Positions 38,916-47,634 of a stretch of DNA of 64,000 nt are shown one piece after another (positions within the stretch are counted from its first letter, which is position 1; every line of letters starts with the position of its first letter). A program made the translations under genes and the position numbers. This DNA is from Bdellovibrio sp. KM01 (GTDB lineage: Bacteria > Bdellovibrionota > Bdellovibrionia > Bdellovibrionales > Bdellovibrionaceae). The stretch covers positions 248,001 to 312,000 of the forward strand of contig NZ_CP058348.1 in the NCBI RefSeq assembly GCF_013752535.1, given 5' to 3'. The notes under the pieces are model-generated. The model had not been told where the DNA came from, ran no database searches, and saw only the letters and a program-made list of their open reading frames with translations.

Positions 38916-40514
38916 ATGGAAGTCGTTCGTTTTGCGAACCGAATTCTAGTCGCGTTGCTACTGTTACCCGCGCTCGCGTGGGCACAACTGCATACCAGTG
39001 CTAAGCCAAGGCCGGCTGAGCCACTTGACTATGAAACGGTCATTTCAAATATTTCAATCGGAGATATGCGCGCAGCTATTAAAGAAAGCTGGAAGCATGG
39101 CCTGAATCCAAAACTTTATTGGACGGACAGTCTGGAATCCAAGTATTCCAAGGGAGCAAACGTTCGTGCGGCAGCGAACCAAGCCTATCTTCGAATGCTG
39201 AATCACCTTTATGGTGGAAGTGTTAACCCACAATTTGTGGGTTACGATGTTAAGTTCGTAAAAAAAGATTTTCTAACACCCAAACAGCTTCGTGCGATCG
39301 TTCTTGCTACGGGCAACGACGCCAAAAGCCTGGTTGACGAGGTGGCACCACAAAATGCTCCCTATCAATCCGTACGTCAGGGGTTCGTGAAAGTTTATCC
39401 TGCATGCACTAATGGAACTTGGTCGGAGATCGTTCCTGTGAATACGTCGCTTAGACTGTATTCAAAAAATCCGGTGATCTCGCAAATCAAAAGGCGTCTG
39501 ACGATCTTGGGCTATAAAATGTCTAATTCCGACGACGTTTTTGACGGTGACCTACTGAATGCTATCACCGATATTCAATGGAATCTGCGTATCAAGCCTG
39601 ACGGGGAAATTTCTCCAAAAGGCAAAGTATGGCAGTTCTTAAGTGTTCCTTGTCAGGAACGCGTACGTCAGTTGCAAGTCGATATGGAAAAAATGCGCTG
39701 GTTCCCGCAGTACTTTGAAGATCGCTATATCTTCGTGAATCTTGCGATGTCGTATTTCATCTTAATGGATACGTCCAACCCAGATTATCAGCGTGTGATG
39801 AGTTTCAGAACGGTCAATGGCCGACCTTCTCGCAAATCACCGACTATGCGGGATTTGATCGTCAAAGTGATTTTGAATCCATACTGGACCGTGCCACCCA
39901 CGATCTTCAGTGAAGACAAAGTCAACGATTTGAAGGTTTTAACGAAAGCGCAGATTCGCGAGTACTTTGATTCCCATCACTATGAAGTGTGGTCCGGCGA
40001 CTGGAAACGTCGTATTGATCCAACCTCGATTGATTGGATGGCTTTAAGTCAGGGTCGCGTCAGTTACGACATCAGCATCCGTCAGTTGCCTCACTTGGGG
40101 AATGCTCTTGGTGTTGTGAAATTCGATTTAACCAATGGATTCTTGATTTATCTTCATGACACCAATCAAAGGGAACTTTTCGACGTGCCCATGCGGCAGC
40201 TCAGCAGCGGTTGCATGCGCTTGGAAAAGCCATTTGATTTGGCCGAGTACTTACTGGAAGACACAGCTTGGGATCGCAAAACTATCGAATCGATGGTGGC
40301 TCGTCCAGGCGAAGTGTTAAGTAAGTCCACCGAGATTCCAGTACCGAAAGCTAAGCAAACACCAGTGTACACAGCCTATCTTACTTCGATGATGAGCTCA
40401 GATGGAGTCGTACGTTTTGTCGACGATATCTATGGTCAGAATGCGACGATTAAGTCGTATCTTTCCCCGCTCTTTGTGGGAGAAGAAAGCAGTCAATACT
40501 GGGGCTTAAATTAA
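38916..40514 (+). CDS. YcbB-type L,D-transpeptidase
   Basis: A 532-residue secreted protein with a signal peptide ending AWA-Q. A peptidoglycan-binding helical domain is seen near residues 195-240 (ISQIKRRLTILGY, DGDLLNAITDIQWNL). The catalytic YkuD domain is at about 290-460, with the nucleophile Cys near residue 432 in QLSSGCMRLEKP and a His in LHDT shortly before it. The layout fits YcbB/LdtD, which makes 3-3 crosslinks in peptidoglycan. In a predator it could act on its own or the prey wall; sequence cannot say. Confidence 0.88.
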   Translation: MEVVRFANRILVALLLLPALAWAQLHTSAKPRPAEPLDYETVISNISIGDMRAAIKESWKHGLNPKLYWTDSLESKYSKGANVRAAANQAYLRMLNHLYGGSVNPQFVGYDVKFVKKDFLTPKQLRAIVLATGNDAKSLVDEVAPQNAPYQSVRQGFVKVYPACTNGTWSEIVPVNTSLRLYSKNPVISQIKRRLTILGYKMSNSDDVFDGDLLNAITDIQWNLRIKPDGEISPKGKVWQFLSVPCQERVRQLQVDMEKMRWFPQYFEDRYIFVNLAMSYFILMDTSNPDYQRVMSFRTVNGRPSRKSPTMRDLIVKVILNPYWTVPPTIFSEDKVNDLKVLTKAQIREYFDSHHYEVWSGDWKRRIDPTSIDWMALSQGRVSYDISIRQLPHLGNALGVVKFDLTNGFLIYLHDTNQRELFDVPMRQLSSGCMRLEKPFDLAEYLLEDTAWDRKTIESMVARPGEVLSKSTEIPVPKAKQTPVYTAYLTSMMSSDGVVRFVDDIYGQNATIKSYLSPLFVGEESSQYWGLN

Positions 40515-40545
40515 AATCAAACTGAAGGATGAAAAGGGGTTTCAA

Positions 40546-41901
40546 ATGCATTACGGTAAGATGTTACTTTTATTTCTAGCCAGCGCTCAAATGGCAAGTG
40601 CGGCACCGACTAACCATGCAGCGGCACCGGCAAAACCGGGAGCTTCAGAAAGTGTTTCTGATAAAGCTAAGCCGGATAAAGGCAATGGACAACTGCCTAA
40701 GCCTCCAGCTCCACCAACACAACCGACTCAACCACCGACTGAAAATCAGTATTCCGGTGTGGGAAAAGTTGATTCTGTTACCAGACAAAGTGGCGGCGAG
40801 GTTTACAGACTGGAATTGGTTAAGGCGATCCCATTGGTTCGTATTGAGCTAAAATCAAAATTAGGTCGTTCAAAAATTTACTCTGCAAGCTTAGTGACAG
40901 ATAAAAATGACCGTGTGCCTTTGCGTTTGCTAACAGGTATTAATATCGATGATGGTTCTGCCGCTGTCAGTTCGGAAATTCTGAATGTTCAAACAAATAT
41001 TGTAGCAGTTGAAATCTTGGCTGAGGCTATGGGTGGGGAATCTTCTGTGGATATCATTGCATACTCCACGAAAGAAGCTCCTCGTTTGGCATTGGCGAAT
41101 CGTGTGCCTGAATTTTCATGCAAACGCAGTCTGGATTCGTTGTTAAAAGATAAGTTGGATCCAGTGCAATTGTGGGTAGGTCGTGCGGAAGGTGCCGCTC
41201 CCGGATCTGTTCAGGAAAAATTTGCTGGTAACCAGTTGAAGGAACAAGTTCGCGATTTCGTTTCGACAATTAAATCAGGTGGCTCTTATACGACGCTTAA
41301 CTATTTGATCACTTTGATCAATTTCTTTGCTGATCAATACAACAACGTTCGCGTTGGGGGTGTATCAGAACCAGCATACCGTGATTTGCTGCAAGCAGGT
41401 AACGACGTGATGATGATTGCAATTCAAAATGAACTTCCTTGTCGCAAATTCCCAAGTGACACATTGATCAAAATCTCAACTGATTTCGCTAAGAAGCTTC
41501 AATCTATGCCGGCAGACGCTCGGGCTCGCGGATTATATGAAAAATTGACGACAAGAGTTCGTGACTATGCTCCAGATCAATATCGTAAAGAAATCGGCGC
41601 GGCGAATTTGTCTTTCCGTGATGCCGATAACGAAGGTATCAAACACTACAAAAACTACATCTCGGCTAAAGACGGTGAGTTCTTGAAAGAAACCAGCAAA
41701 AGCATGAGTGCTTACGCATTCATGGTTGCGGAAAATGCTTTGAAGGTTGAAGTAAAAATGATGGACGTGGAACAACGCTATCAGCTGATTGTTGAGTTCC
41801 AAGGAAAATACAACTCCAACGGGGAGTATCCACAAGCTGTTGCTGCCAGATATCTAAATATCCTGGCTGAACAGACCTTTGGCTATCGTTTATTCCGTTA
41901 A
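40546..41901 (+). CDS. secreted beta-sandwich protein with Pro-rich linker
   Basis: A 451-residue protein with a signal peptide ending ASA-A, a linker rich in Pro, Ala and Lys (to about residue 68), then a strand-rich domain of about 110 residues (VDSVTRQSGGEVYRLEL to VDIIAYS) that looks like a small beta sandwich, and a helical C-terminal half. Two cysteines (about 187 and 301) are far apart. No enzyme motif is seen. It is 31 bp after the L,D-transpeptidase and likely on the same transcript, so a cell-wall role is possible. Confidence 0.6.
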   Translation: MHYGKMLLLFLASAQMASAAPTNHAAAPAKPGASESVSDKAKPDKGNGQLPKPPAPPTQPTQPPTENQYSGVGKVDSVTRQSGGEVYRLELVKAIPLVRIELKSKLGRSKIYSASLVTDKNDRVPLRLLTGINIDDGSAAVSSEILNVQTNIVAVEILAEAMGGESSVDIIAYSTKEAPRLALANRVPEFSCKRSLDSLLKDKLDPVQLWVGRAEGAAPGSVQEKFAGNQLKEQVRDFVSTIKSGGSYTTLNYLITLINFFADQYNNVRVGGVSEPAYRDLLQAGNDVMMIAIQNELPCRKFPSDTLIKISTDFAKKLQSMPADARARGLYEKLTTRVRDYAPDQYRKEIGAANLSFRDADNEGIKHYKNYISAKDGEFLKETSKSMSAYAFMVAENALKVEVKMMDVEQRYQLIVEFQGKYNSNGEYPQAVAARYLNILAEQTFGYRLFR

Positions 41902-41922
41902 GAGTCTGTCCAGACCACCCCG

Positions 41923-41958
41923 AAGCTGCGGTTGCCAAACGACCGCAGCTTTTTTATT
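41923..41958 (+). terminator. intrinsic terminator
   Basis: Perfect 10-bp arms at 41923-41932 and 41942-41951 with a 9-nt loop, followed by a T-rich tract. It ends the L,D-transpeptidase transcript. Confidence 0.88.
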
Positions 41959-41966
41959 TTATATGC

Positions 41967-42821
41967 ATGTCTCAAGCGAAAGTAATTCCTGATCATACGG
42001 CTGTTCGAGTTGCGCTTTGGCGTGCGCTGCACGTGGAGCTTGATTCAGCTCCTTCAGTGCTTGTCGATACGGTCGGTTTAAAGTTAATCGCACCGGAAGA
42101 TGGCTGGAAAAATCGTGGGGACATGCATCCAATGGGAACTCGTGGCTACCGAGCCTCGATTGTGGGACGAGCTCGTTTGTTCGAAGATATCGTTGAAGAA
42201 AAAATTGGAAATGGAATCGATCAATACGTCATCTTAGGTGCGGGATTGGATACCTTTGCTCAGCGCCGTCCTGATTTAGCCGTAAAGGTGAAAGTTTTTG
42301 AAATCGATCAACCTGACACTCAAGCCTGGAAACGAAAACGTCTGGAAGAAACTGGATTCGGCATCGCTGAAAATTTGGTTTTGGTACCGGTCGACTTCGA
42401 ATCGGGTGAATCCTGGAGAAAAAAAATTTCTCAGCACGGCTTCAATGATCAAAAGCCAGCAGTGGTCACATCAACGGGTGTCTCTATGTATCTGAATCGT
42501 GAAACGAACAAAGCCATGATGACGGAAATTTCCCAGATGGCCCCGGGAACGACATTTGCGATGACCTTTATGCTTCCATTAGAAATGTTGCCAGCAGAAG
42601 ATCGCCCGGGTCATGAAAGAGTCTATGCGGCTGCAAAAGCCGCAGGCACGCCGTTTGTCAGTTTTTTTAAACCACCGGAGGCCGTTGCTTTGGCTTTGGA
42701 GGCTGGTTTTAAAACTGCGAAACATGTGTCCCGAGAAGAAGTTATTGAAAAGTATTTTAAAGGCCGTGCGGATGGACTTGAACCATCGCCTGGCGAAGAA
42801 TTTTTAATTGCCACGGTTTAA
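41967..42821 (+). CDS. class I methyltransferase, TIGR00027/LCMT-like
   Basis: A 284-residue protein. The start HTAVRVALWRALHVELD and the block RGYRASIVGRARLFEDIV, then QYVILGAGLDTFAQRRPD (SAM loop) and VFEIDQPDTQAWKRKRL, are characteristic of the TIGR00027 group, related to leucine carboxyl methyltransferases. VTSTGVSMYLNRE is motif IV. Substrates of the bacterial group are mostly unknown. Confidence 0.88.
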   Translation: MSQAKVIPDHTAVRVALWRALHVELDSAPSVLVDTVGLKLIAPEDGWKNRGDMHPMGTRGYRASIVGRARLFEDIVEEKIGNGIDQYVILGAGLDTFAQRRPDLAVKVKVFEIDQPDTQAWKRKRLEETGFGIAENLVLVPVDFESGESWRKKISQHGFNDQKPAVVTSTGVSMYLNRETNKAMMTEISQMAPGTTFAMTFMLPLEMLPAEDRPGHERVYAAAKAAGTPFVSFFKPPEAVALALEAGFKTAKHVSREEVIEKYFKGRADGLEPSPGEEFLIATV

Positions 42822-42832
42822 GTGAGGTCGCG

Positions 42833-43027
42833 ATGGATGAGCAGGACTTTGAAGGAACGTTAGTTTTAGAGAAGATCGCTGAAATCGGTAAGATAGACGA
42901 CTTCTTCGAAGCGATTGATTCCGATGACTTTGGCAAAGTGAAGGCACTGATGAAGCGTGCGAATGTGGATTCAGAAACGATTGAAATGGTTTTAAAAAAA
43001 ATGGGAGAAGCCGATGGCAAACACTAA
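42833..43027 (+). CDS. small acidic helical protein
   Basis: A 64-residue protein rich in Asp, Glu and Lys, predicted to be three helices. GAGG lies before the ATG. It starts 11 bp after the methyltransferase and overlaps the DUF1398 gene by 14 bp, so the three are probably one operon. No family is recognised. Confidence 0.55.
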   Translation: MDEQDFEGTLVLEKIAEIGKIDDFFEAIDSDDFGKVKALMKRANVDSETIEMVLKKMGEADGKH

Positions 43028-43454
43028 TAAAAACATCGAGAAACTAGTAGAAGCGCAAAAGCGTGCCATGTCTGTTCGTCCTAAAGTTGGTGGATTTCCC
43101 TATCTTGCAGAGGCGCTAAGACAAGCTGGTATTTTAAAAAATATTTGGTCGTTGCCCTCGTGCCAATCGGTTTATCTGATGAAAGAGGGCGGTGTGGTTC
43201 AGCAAGGAACACCTTTAGTAACGGGTACTCATTCCGTACCGAGTTTTGATAAAGATGCATTGATCAAAGCAATTCGCACCGATCAAGCAGGTAACAGTAC
43301 TTTTCCGGAATTCCTGGATTCAACTTGGAAAGCCGGGGTCGTGAAATATGAAGTGGATTTCTCTCGTCGCCAGGTGAACTATTGCGGTGCCAATGGAGAG
43401 TCTTATCTTGAGGAATATCCCGCTGTTGAAATCAAAGAATCCTTAGTTGGATAG
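43014..43454 (+). CDS. DUF1398 (YbcV-like) protein
   Basis: A 146-residue protein. The family block is clear: FPEFLDSTWKAGVVKYEVDFSRRQVNYCGANGESYLEEYP, as in E. coli YbcV. The first 70 residues include a helix (residues 5-17) and VGGFPYLAEALRQAGI. Function of the family is unknown. It converges on the nitronate monooxygenase-like gene with a 12-bp overlap. Confidence 0.8.
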   Translation: MANTNKNIEKLVEAQKRAMSVRPKVGGFPYLAEALRQAGILKNIWSLPSCQSVYLMKEGGVVQQGTPLVTGTHSVPSFDKDALIKAIRTDQAGNSTFPEFLDSTWKAGVVKYEVDFSRRQVNYCGANGESYLEEYPAVEIKESLVG

Positions 43455-44492
43455 GTATTCTTGCCAAAGGACTTCGACAAGTTCTTTGGTGGGCATTTTC
43501 CTGATTCTTGAAAAATTACTTCCCGCCCACAATGAAAGAAAGTCTGATTTTCCCATTTGCGCCGATTTGTTTCTGATGTCTCTGGTGAAATTATTCTGAG
43601 CCGGAAAAGGCAGAATGCTTTCTTTCTTGTTTTCCATTTCGCGCATAAAGCGATTTTCGATTCCACGGGCGATTCTCCCTGAGAATGCGCGAGTCAATTT
43701 GGTCGCATCAGGTGGCGAATCAGTGAGGGCCTGCCGATAGGGTGCTGAAGTTCCCGCTTCATCACACAAAAGAAATGCAGTTCCCATTTGAGCCACTTGT
43801 GCTCCGGCCGTAAGGGCTGCGCGAATGCCTTGACCATCCATGATGCCACCCGCTGCAATTACCGGAATTTTAGTGTTCTTTACGATGGATTTTGTCAGGT
43901 CCAATATTCCAATCAACGGATCTGGAGTTTCCGTCGAAAAAAGCCCGCGATGTCCCCCGGCTTCCACCCCTTGGGCCACGATCGCATCAGCTCCCAAATC
44001 TTCAAGTAGCAGAGCTTCCTCCAAAGTGGTTGCGGTTCCCATGGTGACAATCTTGTGGGATCTGCAGGCATTTATATGGTCTTTAGATATCAGACCAAAA
44101 GTGAAACTAAATCCAGCAGGAGCTGCCTTTAGAACAACTTCAAACTGCTTGTCAAAGTCATATGAAAATGGCGGTTTCAAAGATGGTGCTGAATTCAGTT
44201 CCAGTTCTTTTCTGTAGAGGGCAAGTGCCGCCGTTGCGGCCTCAATCTGGCTTTGTGAAAGAATCGGATCTGCTTGCGGTGCGAATAAGTTTACTGCAAA
44301 GGGTTTTGTCGTAAGTTCTTTGGTTTTACGAATAGTTTCATGAATCTGCTCGGGAGCTTCGTAGGCACAGCCCAGTGATCCCAAGATTCCCGCATTTGAC
44401 GCTGCCGCAACCAGCTGAGGAGTCGAAGGACCGCCTGCCATTGGAGCCAGAATCAAAGGTTTTTCAATGCCGAGTTCTTTTAAAAGATTCAT
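43443..44492 (-). CDS. nitronate monooxygenase-like flavoprotein
   Basis: A 349-residue FMN-dependent TIM-barrel enzyme of the 2-nitropropane dioxygenase/FabK group. Seen: ILAPMAGGPSTPQLVAAASNAGILGSLG, AVNLFAP, IVAQGVEAGGHRG with the family His, and VIAAGGIMDGQGIRAAL with the phosphate loop. It may detoxify alkyl nitronates such as propionate-3-nitronate. FabK-like enoyl-ACP reductase activity is less likely but not excluded. Confidence 0.85.
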   Translation of the reverse strand: MNLLKELGIEKPLILAPMAGGPSTPQLVAAASNAGILGSLGCAYEAPEQIHETIRKTKELTTKPFAVNLFAPQADPILSQSQIEAATAALALYRKELELNSAPSLKPPFSYDFDKQFEVVLKAAPAGFSFTFGLISKDHINACRSHKIVTMGTATTLEEALLLEDLGADAIVAQGVEAGGHRGLFSTETPDPLIGILDLTKSIVKNTKIPVIAAGGIMDGQGIRAALTAGAQVAQMGTAFLLCDEAGTSAPYRQALTDSPPDATKLTRAFSGRIARGIENRFMREMENKKESILPFPAQNNFTRDIRNKSAQMGKSDFLSLWAGSNFSRIRKMPTKELVEVLWQEYLSN

Positions 44493-44663
44493 GATGATTC
44501 AATTTTCATCCTGAACGCCGTCTAAGTCATGGGATTTATGTTCTTGGCCTTAGGATCTGATTTGGATCAAATAAATCGAAAATGTAGGATTGATATTTTC
44601 GGAAATGACCGGGAGACTAATTCAAGCGGGCCAAGGATGTGCACGCGTTCGGTTGGAGTTTCT

Positions 44664-45026
44664 ATGAAGAATGTATTCTTAGGTCTATTGCTTTTGTTGC
44701 CTGTCTCGGCATTCGCGGGAAATTATAATATTGAATGCACAGCTCAAGTTTACGAGTCATTTTCTGATGGAAGCTCCAGGCAGAATAAAGTTCCGATGGC
44801 CGTTGAGGTTGAGAATGCCGCACACATCGTGTTGTCGGCGGATCTTGAAGAACGCGCTTTTATTTTAAACGGGCCAAAGGAAGGTCCGTTTCGTATTAGT
44901 ATCATCGAGGCTCCTAACTATACAAAAGGATCTGTTTCAACAGCAGACTTCTCTAAAGACGGCCGCTTGCAACTTTCTACAGTGAATGGCCCTTTGATTT
45001 ACAAATTGGAATGCTTTAAAAATTAG
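44664..45026 (+). CDS. small secreted protein, function unknown
   Basis: A 120-residue protein. I use the ATG at 44664, after TTGGAG, because it opens with a signal peptide (MKNVFLGLLLLLPVSAFA-G). The mature part is about 100 residues of predicted strands, with a cysteine near each end (IECTAQ and LECFKN) that likely pair. Function unknown. Confidence 0.6.
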   Translation: MKNVFLGLLLLLPVSAFAGNYNIECTAQVYESFSDGSSRQNKVPMAVEVENAAHIVLSADLEERAFILNGPKEGPFRISIIEAPNYTKGSVSTADFSKDGRLQLSTVNGPLIYKLECFKN

Positions 45027-45058
45027 TGATCGATCTTAATTCGTGATACGGTTTTCCC

Positions 45059-45820
45059 ATGGAATTGTTTGTGAATGTTCCCGGTGGAAAAGTATATGCG
45101 AATTCATGGACTCCGGAACGAACAGAGGGTCTTGCGCCTATCATTTTATTTCATGATTCCCTGGGATGCGTGGATTTGTGGAGGGACTTTCCCCAAGTCT
45201 TGAGTGAGTCCTTGAAGCGACCGGTGATTGCTTATGATCGCCTGGGATTTGGTCGTTCCGACAAAAGAGCCGATCTACCATCGATCCATTTCATCGAAGA
45301 AGAGTCGGATATTTTTCCTCACCTGCTAAGGGCATTCGGTATTTCTAAGTGTAGTTTGTTCGGTCACAGTGTGGGCGGAGCAATGGCGATTGCCTGGGCT
45401 GCGCGATACGTTGACAACGTGACCGCTGTGATCACCGAGTCCACCCAGGCCTTCGTTGAAGACGTGACTGTCGCAGGAATTTCTAAAGCCGCCCAAGATT
45501 TCAAAGATCCCAAGATGATTGAAAGGCTGCGCAAATATCACGGTGATAAAACAGAATGGGTTTTAAGTGCGTGGATTGACGTATGGCTTTCGAAGGATTT
45601 TTCCTCCTGGAGTTTAAGAAAAGATCTGCCCTTGGTGCAATGTCCCGTCATGGCAATTCACGGAGATCGCGATGAATACGGATCACGCAAATTTCCAGAA
45701 ATGATCAGTGAGCTTGCGGGTGGTGTCAGTGAAATGCATTTACTTAAAGATTGTGGTCATGTCCCGCACCGGGAACAGCAACCCGTCGTTCTTGATTTGG
45801 TTCGGAACTTTCTAGCCTGA
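45059..45820 (+). CDS. alpha/beta hydrolase
   Basis: A 253-residue hydrolase with no signal peptide. Nucleophile Ser104 in FGHSVGG, acid Asp in AIHGDRDEYG, and His in KDCGHVPHRE form the triad. HDSLGCVDLW holds the oxyanion region. The overall pattern is that of small-molecule esterases and related enzymes; the substrate is unknown. It overlaps the next, converging gene by 9 bp. Confidence 0.85.
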   Translation: MELFVNVPGGKVYANSWTPERTEGLAPIILFHDSLGCVDLWRDFPQVLSESLKRPVIAYDRLGFGRSDKRADLPSIHFIEEESDIFPHLLRAFGISKCSLFGHSVGGAMAIAWAARYVDNVTAVITESTQAFVEDVTVAGISKAAQDFKDPKMIERLRKYHGDKTEWVLSAWIDVWLSKDFSSWSLRKDLPLVQCPVMAIHGDRDEYGSRKFPEMISELAGGVSEMHLLKDCGHVPHREQQPVVLDLVRNFLA

Positions 45821-46702
45821 TTTCTTGGAATTTATATAGTTGTCTAAAATCGCCTGTCCCTCAGGATTCAGGTGCTTTTGAAGTTCAGTGATCACTTCCC
45901 AAGGAATCAGAATCGCATCCAAACTTATCAGATAAGTCTTAAGATCCTTATCAAGATGTTCTGGAAGAGGCGGATGAGGCTTTCCGCTTTCTGTTGATTT
46001 TATCGATTGCTCGATAAAGGAAACATACTCTTTTATAATTTCCGAGAGCGGAGTAAGTAGTCGCTGATCTTTGTTTAAAGCCATGCCAATTGTATCGTCA
46101 ATTTTTTGCGAGTACTCCGCAAGTAACGGCCACGTAGCTGATCTGGCTTTTACGCCCAATTCCTGAATGCTCTGAAGGCAGCCAGAAAGGTCCAAGGCAT
46201 TTTTTAAGGGTAAAAAGTGCTGAATCTCCTTCAGATATTGTCTGGCTTCATTCGGAAATGAATCTGATTTTGGAATCTTGGATTCGTTGATGACGGAAAT
46301 TCTTTTTTGCAAGTAAGAGTGGATTTCGGGAGCAGTTGTCGGTTTCTTCAAAAGACCAGCAGCTCCGTACGTAACCGCCGTCACCAAGCTGGAGTTTTCA
46401 TATTCTGAAGTTAAGAAAAACACGGGCAGTCTGTGATAGGCCGGGTGTGATTTCAAGATGCACAATAAATTGAAGCCGCTTTTTCCGGGCATCAACCAGT
46501 CTGTTAGAATCACATCGAATTGTTTTCCCGAGAACAGAAGTTCCAACGCTTCATCAACTGAACCCACTTGAGTGAGTTCATAATTGTTTTTAAATTCTTC
46601 CATGCCACGGCTGACTGTTTTGCGCAGGATAGAGGAGTCATCTATGTGAAGTATTTTTAGTGGCTTCGTTGTCACGAAGAACTTATCGAAAATTATTCGC
46701 AT
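45812..46702 (-). CDS. response regulator with helical output domain
   Basis: A 296-residue protein. A receiver domain at about 15-135 has the acidic pair (HIDDSS, 21-22), phospho-acceptor Asp68 in ILTDWLMPGKSG, Thr in FLTSEYE and a Lys in LLKKPT. The remaining 160 residues are helical and do not look like a DNA-binding or GGDEF domain. There is no kinase gene beside it. Start choice is uncertain: no ribosome binding site is clear before the ATG at 46702, and a GTG nine codons later is possible. Confidence 0.78.
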   Translation of the reverse strand: MRIIFDKFFVTTKPLKILHIDDSSILRKTVSRGMEEFKNNYELTQVGSVDEALELLFSGKQFDVILTDWLMPGKSGFNLLCILKSHPAYHRLPVFFLTSEYENSSLVTAVTYGAAGLLKKPTTAPEIHSYLQKRISVINESKIPKSDSFPNEARQYLKEIQHFLPLKNALDLSGCLQSIQELGVKARSATWPLLAEYSQKIDDTIGMALNKDQRLLTPLSEIIKEYVSFIEQSIKSTESGKPHPPLPEHLDKDLKTYLISLDAILIPWEVITELQKHLNPEGQAILDNYINSKKSG

Positions 46703-46837
46703 AAGCTGAAGCTTTGGGCATTAAAGAGAAGTAAGGAATAATTTATAGGTGAGAGTCTTCTCGGAATGAGGCGAATATCTGAGCAATACTTTATGTCCAT
46801 CAGAGTTTCATAGGCTCTGATGGACATATCAATCATG

Positions 46838-47449
46838 TTAACGAAGAGCCATTCTTTGTGCGCGCTCATAAGAAGCGCCTGTTCTAATGACTCTTTCAAA
46901 CACGTACATATCGATGCGATTCTGCGCAGATAGTTCTCCAATTTCTTGGGCTCTCCCGTAAGATGCACCTAAGCTAACGGCTTTTTCAAATGCGTTGATA
47001 TCAAATTGTCCTACAGCTGCTTTCATAGCTAATTCTTGTGCTCGTCCATAGCTAGCACCTTTTGAAAGTGCTCGTTCAAAGACATTAATACTTAAGCGAC
47101 CATTTGCTACTAGGATACCGACTTCCTGTGCACGAGCATATGATGCACCACTGCGGATTGCTCTTGCGAACGCATCCATGCTGAGCTCACAGCGGCTTGC
47201 TAATCTTGCCAATTCCTCAGCGCGACCGTACGAGCTTCCCAAGGAAATTGCGCGTTCATATGCGCTAATATCCGGTGTATTTAAGTCGCACGTATATTCT
47301 GGATAAGAGCGTTCAAGCTTCTCTCCTTGCTCGGTCTGAACGATCTCAATTGTCGTCACGGTTTTAGTAGTTGTCGTAACTACGACCGTCGTATTAGCAA
47401 AAACCGGGGTCGCGGCTAACATAGCTAGGCCTAAAACAAGCGTCTTCAT
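46838..47449 (-). CDS. secreted protein of five 30-residue helical repeats
   Basis: A 203-residue protein with a signal peptide ending VFA-N and a Thr/Val-rich stretch (VVVTTTTKTVTT). From residue 61 it is five tandem repeats of 30 residues, the last one short. Each reads roughly I-x-AFERAI-S-GASYGRAQELA-x-x-A-x-x-x-x. The constant GASYGRAQE suggests a solenoid of paired helices, like tetratricopeptide or Sel1-type repeats but with a different signature. I do not know the family. GGAG lies before the ATG. Confidence 0.75.
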   Translation of the reverse strand: MKTLVLGLAMLAATPVFANTTVVVTTTTKTVTTIEIVQTEQGEKLERSYPEYTCDLNTPDISAYERAISLGSSYGRAEELARLASRCELSMDAFARAIRSGASYARAQEVGILVANGRLSINVFERALSKGASYGRAQELAMKAAVGQFDINAFEKAVSLGASYGRAQEIGELSAQNRIDMYVFERVIRTGASYERAQRMALR

Positions 47450-47634
47450 ATAATTCTCCTTTAGATTTTATGTTCCGACGCTGATTTAGCAGTTTCCGTG
47501 CCTCTAAATCTGACCCTAAATCGTGTTTATTAGAGCTGGGAAGCAAGAACTTAAGGTGGCCGCCGAATTAAAGCTGCGCATGGCCCGAGAAGGTTACTTA
47601 CGTAATCTAAAAGAAAACAGAGTGAAAGGAGTTA

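Noticed and set aside
46693-46968. 91-residue reverse frame between the response regulator and the repeat protein
   Set aside because: Most of it overlaps the 3' end of the repeat-protein gene in another frame on the same strand; no family and no start signal.
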